Under the pieces are notes generated by a model. It was not told the DNA's origin and ran no database searches. It saw nothing but the letters and a program-made list of their open reading frames with translations. DNA of 64,000 bases from an uncultured Caldilineaceae bacterium (GTDB lineage Bacteria > Chloroflexota > Anaerolineae > Caldilineales > Caldilineaceae). Both the position numbers and the translations under genes were made by a program. Location: the NCBI GenBank assembly GCA_958295915.1, contig OY282381.1:704722-768721 (forward strand). Direction: 5' to 3'. This document shows positions 35,962 through 43,991 of the stretch, piece after piece. The stretch's first letter is position 1. Each line of letters starts with the position of its first letter.

Positions 35962-37062
35962 ATGTACAGAGCAGCGGTAATCGGTCTCGGCCGCATGGGC
36001 AGCACATTCGATGATGAGATCACCCAAGGCGGCTCGATTTTTCTCCCCTACTGCCATGCCCCCAGCTATGCAGCATCGCCCCAGGTGGAGTTGGTAGCCG
36101 GCGCGGACCCCCACCCGGAACAGGGGGCGATCTTTGCCAGGCGCTGGAACCTGTCAGAACGACGGATCTACACCGACTATCGGGAGATGTTGGCTGCAGA
36201 ACGGCCGCAGATCGTCAGCATCTGCACCACCGCGCGCCATCGGGCCGAAATTCTGCAAGATGTGATCAACGCCGGCGCCAAGGCGATCTGGTCCGAAAAG
36301 CCCTTCACCCTGAGCCTGGCTGAAGCGGATGCAGTGATAGAACTCTGCCGCCAGAAGGGCGTGATCGTAGCCATCAACTGCTCCCGACGCTGGAATCCGT
36401 TTATGACCGAGGCCCGCCGCATGGTGCAGGCCGGTGAATTGGGCGAGATTCTACAGATCACCACCTACGCCCAATGCTATCTCTCCCACAACGGCAGCCA
36501 TGCTATCGATGCCATGCGTTACCTTGTCGGGGGCGATGTGAAATGGGTCTTTGGCGAGATGGAGTCGGACGAGAAGGCGGCCACTGAGGAAGATCTGATG
36601 GGAAATGGCTATCTGGCCTTCGACAACGGAGTACGGGGGTTTCTGCGCGCGCTGCCAACCGGTCTGGCCGCCTGGGAATTTGACATTATCGGCACGGAGG
36701 GACGCATCCGCTCCCTGGCCAATGGCTTGGAAACACAATGCTATCGCTGGGTGGAAGGTGGCCTACGCAATCAGGGTCTGCCTGCGCGGGTTCCGTTCTC
36801 CTTGCCCACGAGCATTCCGGGCATGGGCCTCGCCGTGATTGCCGATCTCGTTCACGGCATCGAGACGGGTACGCCGCCCCGTTGCTCTGCTGAAGATGGA
36901 CGCAAGTCCCTGGAGATCGCCATCGCTCTGCGGGAGTCCCACCGCTTGGGCGGCCGCAGAGTGGATCTGCCGCTTGCGGACCGCTCTTTGCGTATTCTGT
37001 CCGTAGAAATCGCCCAGGATACCGTGCCCGCCCGCATTCGTCGTCAGCAAGCCGCACGGTGA
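35962..37062 (+). CDS. Gfo/Idh/MocA family oxidoreductase (paralogue 1 of tandem pair)
   Basis: A 366-residue protein starting MYRAAVIGLGRMGSTFDDE, with EKPFTLSLAEAD at about 115 as the EKP motif. It is clearly paralogous to the next gene, sharing the VIGLGRMGS..DDE start and the GRRV(D/T)LPL end. The SD is a weak AGG in the nine bases separating the ATG from the right repeat of the TnpB element, so its native promoter has probably been displaced. It likely acts on a sugar or cyclitol together with the genes downstream. Confidence 0.87.
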   Translation: MYRAAVIGLGRMGSTFDDEITQGGSIFLPYCHAPSYAASPQVELVAGADPHPEQGAIFARRWNLSERRIYTDYREMLAAERPQIVSICTTARHRAEILQDVINAGAKAIWSEKPFTLSLAEADAVIELCRQKGVIVAINCSRRWNPFMTEARRMVQAGELGEILQITTYAQCYLSHNGSHAIDAMRYLVGGDVKWVFGEMESDEKAATEEDLMGNGYLAFDNGVRGFLRALPTGLAAWEFDIIGTEGRIRSLANGLETQCYRWVEGGLRNQGLPARVPFSLPTSIPGMGLAVIADLVHGIETGTPPRCSAEDGRKSLEIAIALRESHRLGGRRVDLPLADRSLRILSVEIAQDTVPARIRRQQAAR

Positions 37063-37088
37063 CCGCAAAGTCTCAGGGAGGAACGACT

Positions 37089-38120
37089 ATGTCAGATACA
37101 ACCTATCGCGTCGCTATCATTGGCCTGGGACGCATGGGCAGCGCCATCGATGACGAATTCCCAGATACGCGCCCGCCCTACTCGGTTGCCGCGGCCTGCC
37201 GGGTCAGCGACCGTCTGCAGCTGGTAGCTGGGGCCGATATTGACGCCGACAAGCGGGCCGCGTTTTCTGCGCGCTGGGGCGTAGACGCTGTCTACGATGA
37301 CTATGTGGAGATGATTCGCCAGGAAGAGCCCGACATGGTCGCCATCTGTACACGGGGCCATCTTCATGCCGAGATGGCGACGCGGACTGCCGAGGAGGGG
37401 GTCAGGTCGATCTACTGCGAGAAAGCGATTGCCTGTTCCATGCAAGAGGCGGATGCGGTCCGCAAAGCGGTTCAGGAAAACAATACGCTGTTCAACTCAG
37501 GCGTCCTGCGCCGCTTCGACCTTCGCTACCATCAGGCGCGCGACCTGATCCAACAGGGAGAGATCGGCGAACCCCAGGCCGCGATCCACTATGCCCGCAC
37601 AAACCTGCTCCACGGCCATATCCATTCAATCGACACAGTAAGCTTTTTGTTGGGCGATCCCAAGGTGGAGAGCATCTGGGGCGAACTGAACTCCATCGAT
37701 CATCGAATTCCCGCTAATCGTCTGGACGAAGACCCGGACGGAATTTTTCAGCTGACTTTCGCCAACGGAGTCGTCGCCGCCAGCGTGCCGGCGGGCCATT
37801 GGGAGTTTGAGGTGATCGGCGATCGCGGCAGTGTGCGGGTGCTCAACAACGGCGAATCAGTGCAACTGCGTAAAGGCGCATCCGACAACCCGCGCCTCTT
37901 CGCGCAAGTCGCCGTGGACCAGGTTCCGGAACACAGCGCCACCCAATTCTGTCTGGAGGATCTGATCCTGGCCCATGAAGAAGGCCGGCCCACCTTGGGC
38001 GCGGTGGAAATCGCCCATCATCTGACCGAGGTCTGCCTGGCTCTGGCCGAAAGCCATCGGCAGGGGCGGCGCGTCACCTTGCCGCTGGAGAACCGCTCGC
38101 TCTACATTTTCCATCGCTGA
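37089..38120 (+). CDS. Gfo/Idh/MocA family oxidoreductase (paralogue 2 of tandem pair)
   Basis: A 343-residue protein starting MSDTTYRVAIIGLGRMGSAI. AGGGAGGA lies seven bases before this ATG, so the earlier GTG was not used. The family EKP motif reads CEKAIACSMQEAD: the Pro is Ala, so the nicotinamide-site loop is altered. The C-terminal LAHEEGRPTLGAVEIAHHLTE matches the family. It is 26 bases after its paralogue and 45 bases before the PhyH gene, probably one operon. Confidence 0.87.
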   Translation: MSDTTYRVAIIGLGRMGSAIDDEFPDTRPPYSVAAACRVSDRLQLVAGADIDADKRAAFSARWGVDAVYDDYVEMIRQEEPDMVAICTRGHLHAEMATRTAEEGVRSIYCEKAIACSMQEADAVRKAVQENNTLFNSGVLRRFDLRYHQARDLIQQGEIGEPQAAIHYARTNLLHGHIHSIDTVSFLLGDPKVESIWGELNSIDHRIPANRLDEDPDGIFQLTFANGVVAASVPAGHWEFEVIGDRGSVRVLNNGESVQLRKGASDNPRLFAQVAVDQVPEHSATQFCLEDLILAHEEGRPTLGAVEIAHHLTEVCLALAESHRQGRRVTLPLENRSLYIFHR

Positions 38121-38165
38121 GCGACTCGTCCCAACTGTGGCGGAAATTATACATGGAGGAACATC

Positions 38166-39008
38166 ATGCATCAAGGGAGAATTGATGACCGAGATTGGTC
38201 GAGTTTGCGCTTCGGTCAGCATATCTACCAGCTCGAAGTCGAGGGCTACACAGTCTGGCCCGATCTGCTGTCCCCGGATCATCTGGACCGCCTGCGGACG
38301 GAGACAGCGCAGCTGGATACCTTCGCGGTGGATTACAGCGTGCATCAACAGGTGTATCCGCGCGTTCAGTTTGTGGGCGGCGCCATCACCGAACTGATCG
38401 CCCACCCACCGATGATTCAATTTCTGGAACGGCTGTTTGGCGACGAGATCGTGTTCATGTCCTATGCCTATGCCCGCTCCGAACCCGGTCATCCGGGCAT
38501 CAGCATCCACACCGACGGCCAACCCTATGGTTCGCAGATCTTCGGCTACGAAGGCAGCTGTCCATGTATGGTGCGGGCGCTCTATTATCTCCAGGATTTG
38601 ACGCCGGAGGTTGCGCCCTTTCGCGTACTCCCCCACTCTCATCTGGCCATGCACGCGCACGCCAACCCCTATTTGCGCTATGAATCACACCCGGAAGAAG
38701 TGATGGTGACCGCCAGGGCCGGGTCTGCCGTGCTGCTCAACCATCGGGTCTTTCACGGCAATTTCCCCAACGAGGGCGACTATGCCCGAGAGCTATTGGC
38801 GATTGCCTATCGTCCGGCGTGGGCTGGACCGGTTGCGCCGGAAGTGGAATCGTGGCCGGCGGATGAGGTGGCAAAGCTGCCCGCAACGGTAAAACCCTTT
38901 TTTATTGATCGCAATACGCGGCGCTGGGACTATGGCGGCGGCAATAAGCCGGCCGACATGGCCCGAGAAGCCCCCGGCGTCAACCCCAGCCGATGGGAGC
39001 TGACATAG
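38166..39008 (+). CDS. Phytanoyl-CoA dioxygenase (PhyH) family protein
   Basis: A 280-residue protein. The Fe(II) ligands are H115-x-D117 (SIHTDGQPYG) and the distal His in NHRVFHGNFPN (about 193-197). An Arg about eleven residues later would bind 2-oxoglutarate. Family members hydroxylate diverse small molecules besides phytanoyl-CoA. GGAGGAAC lies just before the ATG. Gene order with two dehydrogenases suggests oxidative breakdown or tailoring of a polyol or natural product; the substrate is unknown. It converges with the PIN gene. Confidence 0.88.
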   Translation: MHQGRIDDRDWSSLRFGQHIYQLEVEGYTVWPDLLSPDHLDRLRTETAQLDTFAVDYSVHQQVYPRVQFVGGAITELIAHPPMIQFLERLFGDEIVFMSYAYARSEPGHPGISIHTDGQPYGSQIFGYEGSCPCMVRALYYLQDLTPEVAPFRVLPHSHLAMHAHANPYLRYESHPEEVMVTARAGSAVLLNHRVFHGNFPNEGDYARELLAIAYRPAWAGPVAPEVESWPADEVAKLPATVKPFFIDRNTRRWDYGGGNKPADMAREAPGVNPSRWELT

Positions 39009-39015
39009 AGAAAAA

Positions 39016-39035
39016 CCAGGGGCTAGTGGCCAGTG
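39016..39035. repeat. Family A repeat at the PIN gene 3' end
   Basis: CAGGGGCTAGTGGCCAGTGT spans the stop codon of the PIN gene and encodes its last residues on the minus strand. Confidence 0.7.
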
Positions 39036-39601
39036 TGGCGGCATGAATCGAGAATCGACTGCCACCATGTATAGAGCGGATCGCGCTCGCCAGGGATATA
39101 GCTCGCGCCTGATTGCATCTCGGCCAGCGCCGCTCGGAACACACGCCCGGGGACTGAACCCTCCTCTTCCCACAGTTTCAACAACTCCAATGTGGAGACT
39201 AGCTGTATGGATGGAGTGCGCTCCCCAAGTACCCGGCGAGCCTTGCGGTCGTCAGTTGCAACCGAGCATCCACGATGCAGGGCAAGCGCACCCGTTATGG
39301 CCTCACCATCGTCAACAAGAGCAGCCAGGTCCACAAAGGTAGCCTCCTCTTCTGGATGTTCCAAGCGCATCACTTGAATCAAGCCTTCATCCACCAGAGG
39401 AGACAAATCCACGGGCTCTCGCACTTCCTGCCCGCCGGTCGAACTCGGACGCCAGACATAGAGGGCTTCGCGCTCAAGCACATAGTCAGTGACCCTGAGC
39501 TGATAGGGTAGCGTTACAGCGATCTCTCGCAGACGGCCCGTGGCGTAAAGATTGAGGAGGCAGCTGGCGTCGAGAAGAAGGGAACCGAAGAGGCGCGTCA
39601 C
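39023..39601 (-). CDS. PIN-domain protein, putative ribonuclease toxin
   Basis: A 192-residue protein. The PIN acidic residues are D11 (LLLDASCLLNLY), D97-D98-x-E100 (LVDDGEAITGALAL) and D117-D118 (VATDDRKARRV), enough for a metal-dependent RNase site. It begins at GTG with GAGGTGAG upstream, 15 bases after the stop of the XRE-ImmA/IrrE gene, so the two are coupled. PIN genes next to XRE-ImmA/IrrE (COG2856) genes are a known toxin-antitoxin-like arrangement. The C-terminal residues lie in a Family A repeat. Confidence 0.8.
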   Translation of the reverse strand: MTRLFGSLLLDASCLLNLYATGRLREIAVTLPYQLRVTDYVLEREALYVWRPSSTGGQEVREPVDLSPLVDEGLIQVMRLEHPEEEATFVDLAALVDDGEAITGALALHRGCSVATDDRKARRVLGERTPSIQLVSTLELLKLWEEEGSVPGRVFRAALAEMQSGASYIPGERDPLYTWWQSILDSCRHTGH

Positions 39602-39616
39602 GATAACTGGCTCACC

Positions 39617-40846
39617 TCAAAAGTCCTGTCCGCTAATGCTGCTCGCGAGATCGACAGAAAGGGGCGCCACCTGTCCCTCATCAAGGAGATGCCAAGGATG
39701 GGTTAGCCTTTGGACCATTCGCCTTGCCGATACGCGGTCGACCCGTAGAAGCCGAACCAATTCGCTTTCGGTAAGCTCCCCTTCTTCGTAAGCTCGAACA
39801 GCCAGGAATTGATAGCGAAGAGGCAAGGCGCGATCGTCACGAGGATGGGGCGGCAAGCCTAATTGGTCCTGAGCTTCCCGTACCTTGAATCCTCTGTCCC
39901 GCAACCGTTCCCAGGTACCTCCTGGCAGAAGACGGAGTCCCTCGAGGCGCAGCATCATCGCTGCCACGGAGACGAAGTAGTAATGCGCGAGTCGGCAAAT
40001 CTCTGCCGCCGTGACCTTGCCATCGGCCGCGCGAGATAGTGCATTGAATCTCCGCCGCAGACCCGCAGCCGGCATGAGCATGCGACCAGCAAAGGCATCG
40101 GCGAACCGCTCTGCAGCGTGAACGCGATTGTATACGCCCAACATCGATATTTCTGACTGAAAGCGGCTCGTAAGGAAGTGGCCGTACTCGTGCGCTATCG
40201 ACCAGCGCCGTCGCTCCTCAGGATGACGGGCGTTTACAGCGATACAGCCGCCGAGCTCTTCTGTGTAGCAGAAGATGCCTGCCGCTCGAGAAGGCAGTTC
40301 GATGGAAAAGATACGAATGCCCACATCATTCTCAAGAATCTCTCTCAAGTGCCGGATCGGCCCGTCGCCAAGAGCCAGACGGTTGCGCTCGGACGAGGCT
40401 ACATCTTCCGCAGCATCTTCAGGGGCAACCCTTTCTATCGGATACTGCGGTGGGTAGTTCCACCTGAGTGACGCTCCGTTCAGGTTTTCAAGATACAGGT
40501 AGTCCTCGCACAGTCTTTGGAACTTTTGAACGCTTTGCTCCAATTCCTTCTGCACTTGTGGAGAGGCCGCGCTTGCGACGGCCGTGCGGAATTGCACCGT
40601 GAAATCCGCTATCGGTTCTCTCGCGCCAACAAGATCACGCACATGCCGACCATAGAGTCTTGACAGTTGAATGAGTTCATTGGGCCGAACTCGGCGGTCG
40701 CCCTTTTCCAGCGCGGTGATGGTGGTCCGCGCCAACCCCAAGGACTCCGCGGCGTCTTCCTGGGTAAGCCCACGAGCTTTTCGGGCCTCTCGAAGACGCC
40801 GTCCCAGCACTCTCGGGTCGGTGGATTCAAGCGTGGGTTGCTGCAT
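39617..40846 (-). CDS. XRE-family regulator fused to ImmA/IrrE metallopeptidase
   Basis: A 409-residue protein. Residues about 13-70 are a Cro/CI helix-turn-helix (LREARKARGLTQEDAAESLG; TTITALEKGDRRV). A zincin domain follows, with H219-E220-YG-H223 (SIAHEYGHFL) and a downstream Glu (AAERFADAFAGRMLMP) as third ligand. The C-terminal third is helical. Related proteins (ImmA, IrrE/DdrO-type proteases) cleave repressors under stress and often pair with toxins. TTAGGAGA precedes the ATG at 40846. It is the third gene of the four-gene operon. Confidence 0.87.
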   Translation of the reverse strand: MQQPTLESTDPRVLGRRLREARKARGLTQEDAAESLGLARTTITALEKGDRRVRPNELIQLSRLYGRHVRDLVGAREPIADFTVQFRTAVASAASPQVQKELEQSVQKFQRLCEDYLYLENLNGASLRWNYPPQYPIERVAPEDAAEDVASSERNRLALGDGPIRHLREILENDVGIRIFSIELPSRAAGIFCYTEELGGCIAVNARHPEERRRWSIAHEYGHFLTSRFQSEISMLGVYNRVHAAERFADAFAGRMLMPAAGLRRRFNALSRAADGKVTAAEICRLAHYYFVSVAAMMLRLEGLRLLPGGTWERLRDRGFKVREAQDQLGLPPHPRDDRALPLRYQFLAVRAYEEGELTESELVRLLRVDRVSARRMVQRLTHPWHLLDEGQVAPLSVDLASSISGQDF

Positions 40847-40875
40847 GGGATCTCCTAAGTCGCTACGCTGAAGGG

Positions 40876-42225
40876 TTACGGAAACGATTTCCACTCCTGC
40901 GCATAGGTGCGGTACAGCCGGATGAGACCGGCACGGGCATCGTCAGCCCCCAGATCTGCGCGCGCCACAAGCTGAGCGTGGGTCCTCGCGAGTTCAGGGA
41001 ATGAAGAAACCAATGATTGCCAAGGAACTTCAGAGTCGAGGCAGCGAGCGAGCTCGTGGGCCTGACCACGCATTACTGCAAGACCGTAGAGCTGTTTATG
41101 TCTGCCCATAGCTCGACCACTCAGCACATCATGGCGGTACTTCTCGCCTGAGTCATATTCCCCTAATCCAGCCGCGTGGAGGGACTGCCGACGGAGAACG
41201 CAGGAAGTGCAGTAGCCACATTGTGGCCGGTTGCGGATACGCTGCGGGAAGCCGTCACAGGAGACAGTGTCTTGCACCGCGTCGGCAAGCCCAGCGGGCC
41301 TCAGCGCCTTACACATCTCGGCCTTCGTATGAAATAGGAACGGGTTCCTGATGTGGATCGATTGCTCTAACGCTAGTTCAAAGAGACCTTCGGCCATCAT
41401 CAAAGAACGTGGGTGGACCCCTCTGTAGTTGTCGGCCCCGAGTTGCGTTTCATTCAGGGGCAGGTTCAGCGCTCCAATCCCATTCTCGTAAACCCATAGA
41501 GTGCCGGCGTTCGCCTGCAAAGCTGCGACTGCTCCAAATGCCAGGAAGACCAGCGCACGAGTACGCTGCCCCTTCTCTTCTCGGTGTCCCTTGGGTGGGT
41601 GTATGCCGAAGGGAACTGCTACATGCCGTACCATAGGGCTTGTTCCCAGCAATCCTCCTCGCCATGCGGACCTGATACGCTGCACCTGCGACCGCTGTAG
41701 TGTGGCCAGACGGTTGTGGGTGTACCCGGAAACCAAGATATACGACCCGCTGGGCTCTTTCCGAGCGTATGCAGCCAACCCTGCTATAGAGTCAAGGCCG
41801 CCGCTGAACAAGGAGACGGTGACTGGAGGGTCGGGTGGCAACTGGAAGAGGAAACGCTCCGATTCCGCGGGAGATGGAGCAGCTTGCCGCCTGGCAAACT
41901 GGAATGACCAGACATCCTCGCTCAGCCAGTACAGAAACTTCCGGAACTGTTGGGCCATCTCGGATTCAGTCCAGAGTCCTGGATCCCTTACTCCAACTCG
42001 AACACGGATACGACGTTGGCCAGTGCTTGCCCCTTCGAAGTCGCGCCGCGACCGCCTGTCTGCTGCGTAGATGGCCATGACCACATCCAACAAGTCCGCC
42101 ATTCTCGTCGGAAGCGCCTGACAAAACGCCCGAGACAGGTGTTCTCCGTTCATCCAATAGAAACCGCCAAGGTCGACCGGCTTGGCCCGGTCCGTGAAGT
42201 CGTATTCGTAATGCACCTGATTCAT
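40876..42225 (-). CDS. QueC/QatC-like PP-loop ATPase
   Basis: A 449-residue protein, twice the size of housekeeping QueC (about 230). Residues 1-130 form an extra N-terminal domain. The ATP pyrophosphatase loop SGGLDS is at 141-146. A zinc site is formed by C323, C336, C339 and C342 (QCGYCTSC), as in QueC. The layout of a long N-domain plus QueC core resembles QatC of the QatABCD antiphage system. QueC makes preQ0 from 7-carboxy-7-deazaguanine; defence-linked homologues may instead modify partners. It starts one base after the upstream stop. No QatA or QatD gene is adjacent. Confidence 0.82.
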   Translation of the reverse strand: MNQVHYEYDFTDRAKPVDLGGFYWMNGEHLSRAFCQALPTRMADLLDVVMAIYAADRRSRRDFEGASTGQRRIRVRVGVRDPGLWTESEMAQQFRKFLYWLSEDVWSFQFARRQAAPSPAESERFLFQLPPDPPVTVSLFSGGLDSIAGLAAYARKEPSGSYILVSGYTHNRLATLQRSQVQRIRSAWRGGLLGTSPMVRHVAVPFGIHPPKGHREEKGQRTRALVFLAFGAVAALQANAGTLWVYENGIGALNLPLNETQLGADNYRGVHPRSLMMAEGLFELALEQSIHIRNPFLFHTKAEMCKALRPAGLADAVQDTVSCDGFPQRIRNRPQCGYCTSCVLRRQSLHAAGLGEYDSGEKYRHDVLSGRAMGRHKQLYGLAVMRGQAHELARCLDSEVPWQSLVSSFPELARTHAQLVARADLGADDARAGLIRLYRTYAQEWKSFP

Positions 42226-42226
42226 C

Positions 42227-42856
42227 TCACCTATTAGGCAGGAATGCCACTGACCTGTTCATCGAGACTAGGTTCTCAGTCAGGAGATCGCTGGTAGATA
42301 CCTTCCTCGCGGCACGCCTTGGTGTCCGCAACCCTTTGGCGTCAGGGTCTCCAACCAGTTGGGCCGCGATCTTCTGAATGGCAGGCTGCATGGCGTTCTC
42401 TACTTGGGCTTGCCACCGACGCACCTCCTCATGATCCACGAATTTGCCTTCAGTGACCAACCTCGGACGTGCCCTAGCAAAGAAGTAGTGCTCAACGAGG
42501 GCTGAACACACGTCTTCAGAGAAGCGATGCGCTACGTCGCCACCAGCGAACTCCTGTGCAAGGAGGGACTTTGCAACCTTCGCCGCGATTTTGGTATGGC
42601 GGTGGCCTTCTTGGTCACGTACGATGTCGTCCAACACGCTGAAGCACTCCGTGACAGGAGCTGCGCTCGACGCTGCGACAATATGCTCTATCGCTTGAAA
42701 ACCTGGTACGCCATTTTTTTCCCGCAGCTCCCTGGCTAGAGACTGCACCAACTTGTCGTCAATTTCTTCTGGAGAAGCAGTTCCGTCCGTGACATACTGG
42801 TAGGCAGTACGCCACCCGGCCCTCAATGCTTTTTCAAAGCGGTCTTGTTCTGGCAT
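42227..42856 (-). CDS. Helical protein of unknown function in defence-like operon
   Basis: A 209-residue soluble protein starting MPEQDRFEKALRAGW, with GGAGG seven bases upstream; a longer frame lacks that SD. It is mostly predicted helix, without cysteines in metal-site spacing, catalytic motifs or membrane segments. The C-terminal 40 residues are basic (TPRRAARKVS). It is the first gene of the operon, and its stop is one base before the QueC-like start. A partner or substrate role for the QueC-like protein is possible by analogy to QatB, but no sequence link is claimed. Confidence 0.75.
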   Translation of the reverse strand: MPEQDRFEKALRAGWRTAYQYVTDGTASPEEIDDKLVQSLARELREKNGVPGFQAIEHIVAASSAAPVTECFSVLDDIVRDQEGHRHTKIAAKVAKSLLAQEFAGGDVAHRFSEDVCSALVEHYFFARARPRLVTEGKFVDHEEVRRWQAQVENAMQPAIQKIAAQLVGDPDAKGLRTPRRAARKVSTSDLLTENLVSMNRSVAFLPNR

Positions 42857-42963
42857 TGAAAACCTCCGTATCGGTAATCGCCTTACGCCAGCGACGACAG
42901 ATATCCCCAGCCGTCTCGGGCCATGAGAGAAACTGAAATGTAAACCCTCGTTCCTTTGACAAT

Positions 42964-42993
42964 ACATTATCACAATTTTCTGACAATGTCAAG
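42964..42993 (-). promoter_or_regulatory. Candidate promoter and operator of the four-gene operon
   Basis: On the minus strand TTGACA (42993-42988) is followed, 15-17 bases on, by GATAAT/TAATGT. The perfect palindrome TGACAATGTCA (42981-42991) overlaps the -35, and TTTGACAATA occurs again at 42956-42965. This is where an autoregulating XRE protein would be expected to bind. Confidence 0.45.
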
Positions 42994-43167
42994 CTATAAA
43001 CACATCAAGAGGCTCTATATGTCAGCCTGCATGCGGGTATCCAGTGGAGTAAACCGGGCCTGCCCCCGGTTTCGACATCACAATTTGATCGATAGCCGTT
43101 ACTTTCCTGATAATCCTGATTCAGGGCCGCAAGCCATCCCATAAACCGAAATACAGCCTGCATACCT

Positions 43168-43197
43168 TTGACAGAAACCCTATAGTTGGCGTACTGT
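43168..43197 (+). promoter_or_regulatory. Candidate promoter of the isochorismatase gene
   Basis: TTGACA (43168-43173), an 18-base spacer and TACTGT (43192-43197) form a weak sigma-70-like pair upstream of the gene. The palindrome CCTGCGCAGG follows at 43204-43213. Confidence 0.3.
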
Positions 43198-43242
43198 AAA
43201 GTGCCTGCGCAGGTAGATGTCAGAAGTTTTCCTGCGTATATA

Positions 43243-43254
43243 CGTTTGCAAACG
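43243..43254 (+). promoter_or_regulatory. Palindromic operator candidate CGTTTGCAAACG
   Basis: A perfect 12-base palindrome abuts the GAGGAGAG SD of the isochorismatase gene. Its form resembles LacI/GalR-type operators. A bound repressor would block initiation; no LacI-type gene is in the window. Confidence 0.35.
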
Positions 43255-43265
43255 AGGAGAGTAGG

Positions 43266-43880
43266 ATGAGCATTCCAGGCCAATCTGTCGAAGTGCCGCA
43301 GATCCCCTGGCAATCCAGAGTCGAACTGCCTGTACAGGGGAGCGCCGTCATTGTCATCGATATGCAGAACGACTTCGTCAAGGAAGGTGGCGCCCTGGTT
43401 GTGTCCGATGCATCGGCTACGCTGGACACATTGCAGGGGCTCTTGGCGCGAGCCAGGAGCGCCGGCGTGCCCATCGCCTACACCCAAGACACCCACTTCA
43501 CCGGCGATCCGGAGTGGGAAATCTGGCCGCGACATTGTGAAATGGGTACCTGGGGCTGGGAGATCGTCGCCGAGTTGACCCCGCGGAAAGAGGATCTGGT
43601 CTGTCAGAAAAGCCGCTACGATGGCTTTTATGGCACATGGTTGGAGCACTTTCTGGCCAATGTCTGGAAGGTGCGCAACCTTGTGATCGTCGGTACCGTT
43701 TCCAGCATCTGCGTGCTACACACTGCCGCCTCCGCCGGCCTGCGTTGGTATACCGTTGTCGTGCCCGCGGATGGCATCTCCGCGTTGACGGAGTTTGATC
43801 AGGCCCTCACCTTGCGGCAGGTCTCCTGGCTGTATAGCGGTAGCGTGACCAAAAGCGTCGACGCCATCTCGTTTGTATAA
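43266..43880 (+). CDS. Isochorismatase-family cysteine hydrolase
   Basis: A 204-residue protein. The catalytic triad is complete: D32 (VIVIDMQNDF), K115 (VCQKSRYDGF) and C149 (VGTVSSICVLHTAASAG). Family members include nicotinamidases, carbamoylases and ureidoacrylate hydrolases. The segment before the Lys does not identify a substrate. A strong SD GAGGAGAG lies before the ATG. The gene stands alone, with a Family G repeat between it and the helicase gene. Confidence 0.88.
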   Translation: MSIPGQSVEVPQIPWQSRVELPVQGSAVIVIDMQNDFVKEGGALVVSDASATLDTLQGLLARARSAGVPIAYTQDTHFTGDPEWEIWPRHCEMGTWGWEIVAELTPRKEDLVCQKSRYDGFYGTWLEHFLANVWKVRNLVIVGTVSSICVLHTAASAGLRWYTVVVPADGISALTEFDQALTLRQVSWLYSGSVTKSVDAISFV

Positions 43881-43895
43881 TCTCGGGCTTCGCAG

Positions 43896-43973
43896 ACTAT
43901 GATTTATATGATTATCGTGATTGAGATGATAACGACCATCATCCCCATCATAATGAATCCCACGAAATCATAG
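43896..43973. repeat. Family G repeat (CTATGATTTATATGATT type)
   Basis: CTATGATTTATATGATTATC then AT-rich CATCATCCCCATCATAATGA ending AATCATAG. Similar sequence occurs at 49801-49884 and 62891-62935. It is AT-rich against the GC-rich surroundings. Confidence 0.65.
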
Positions 43974-43991
43974 TTGAAAGGGCGGATGCCG

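Larger units (their letters stand above)
42857..43265. other. Divergent regulatory region
   Basis: No gene. It holds candidate control sites for the defence-like operon (42957-42993, minus strand) and for the isochorismatase gene (43168-43254, plus strand), annotated separately. Confidence 0.5.

Noticed and set aside
39023-42856. Assignment of the operon as a complete QatABCD system.
   Set aside because: Only a QatC-like gene is present; there is no KAP-type ATPase (QatA) or TatD-type nuclease (QatD), and the small protein has no clear QatB similarity.
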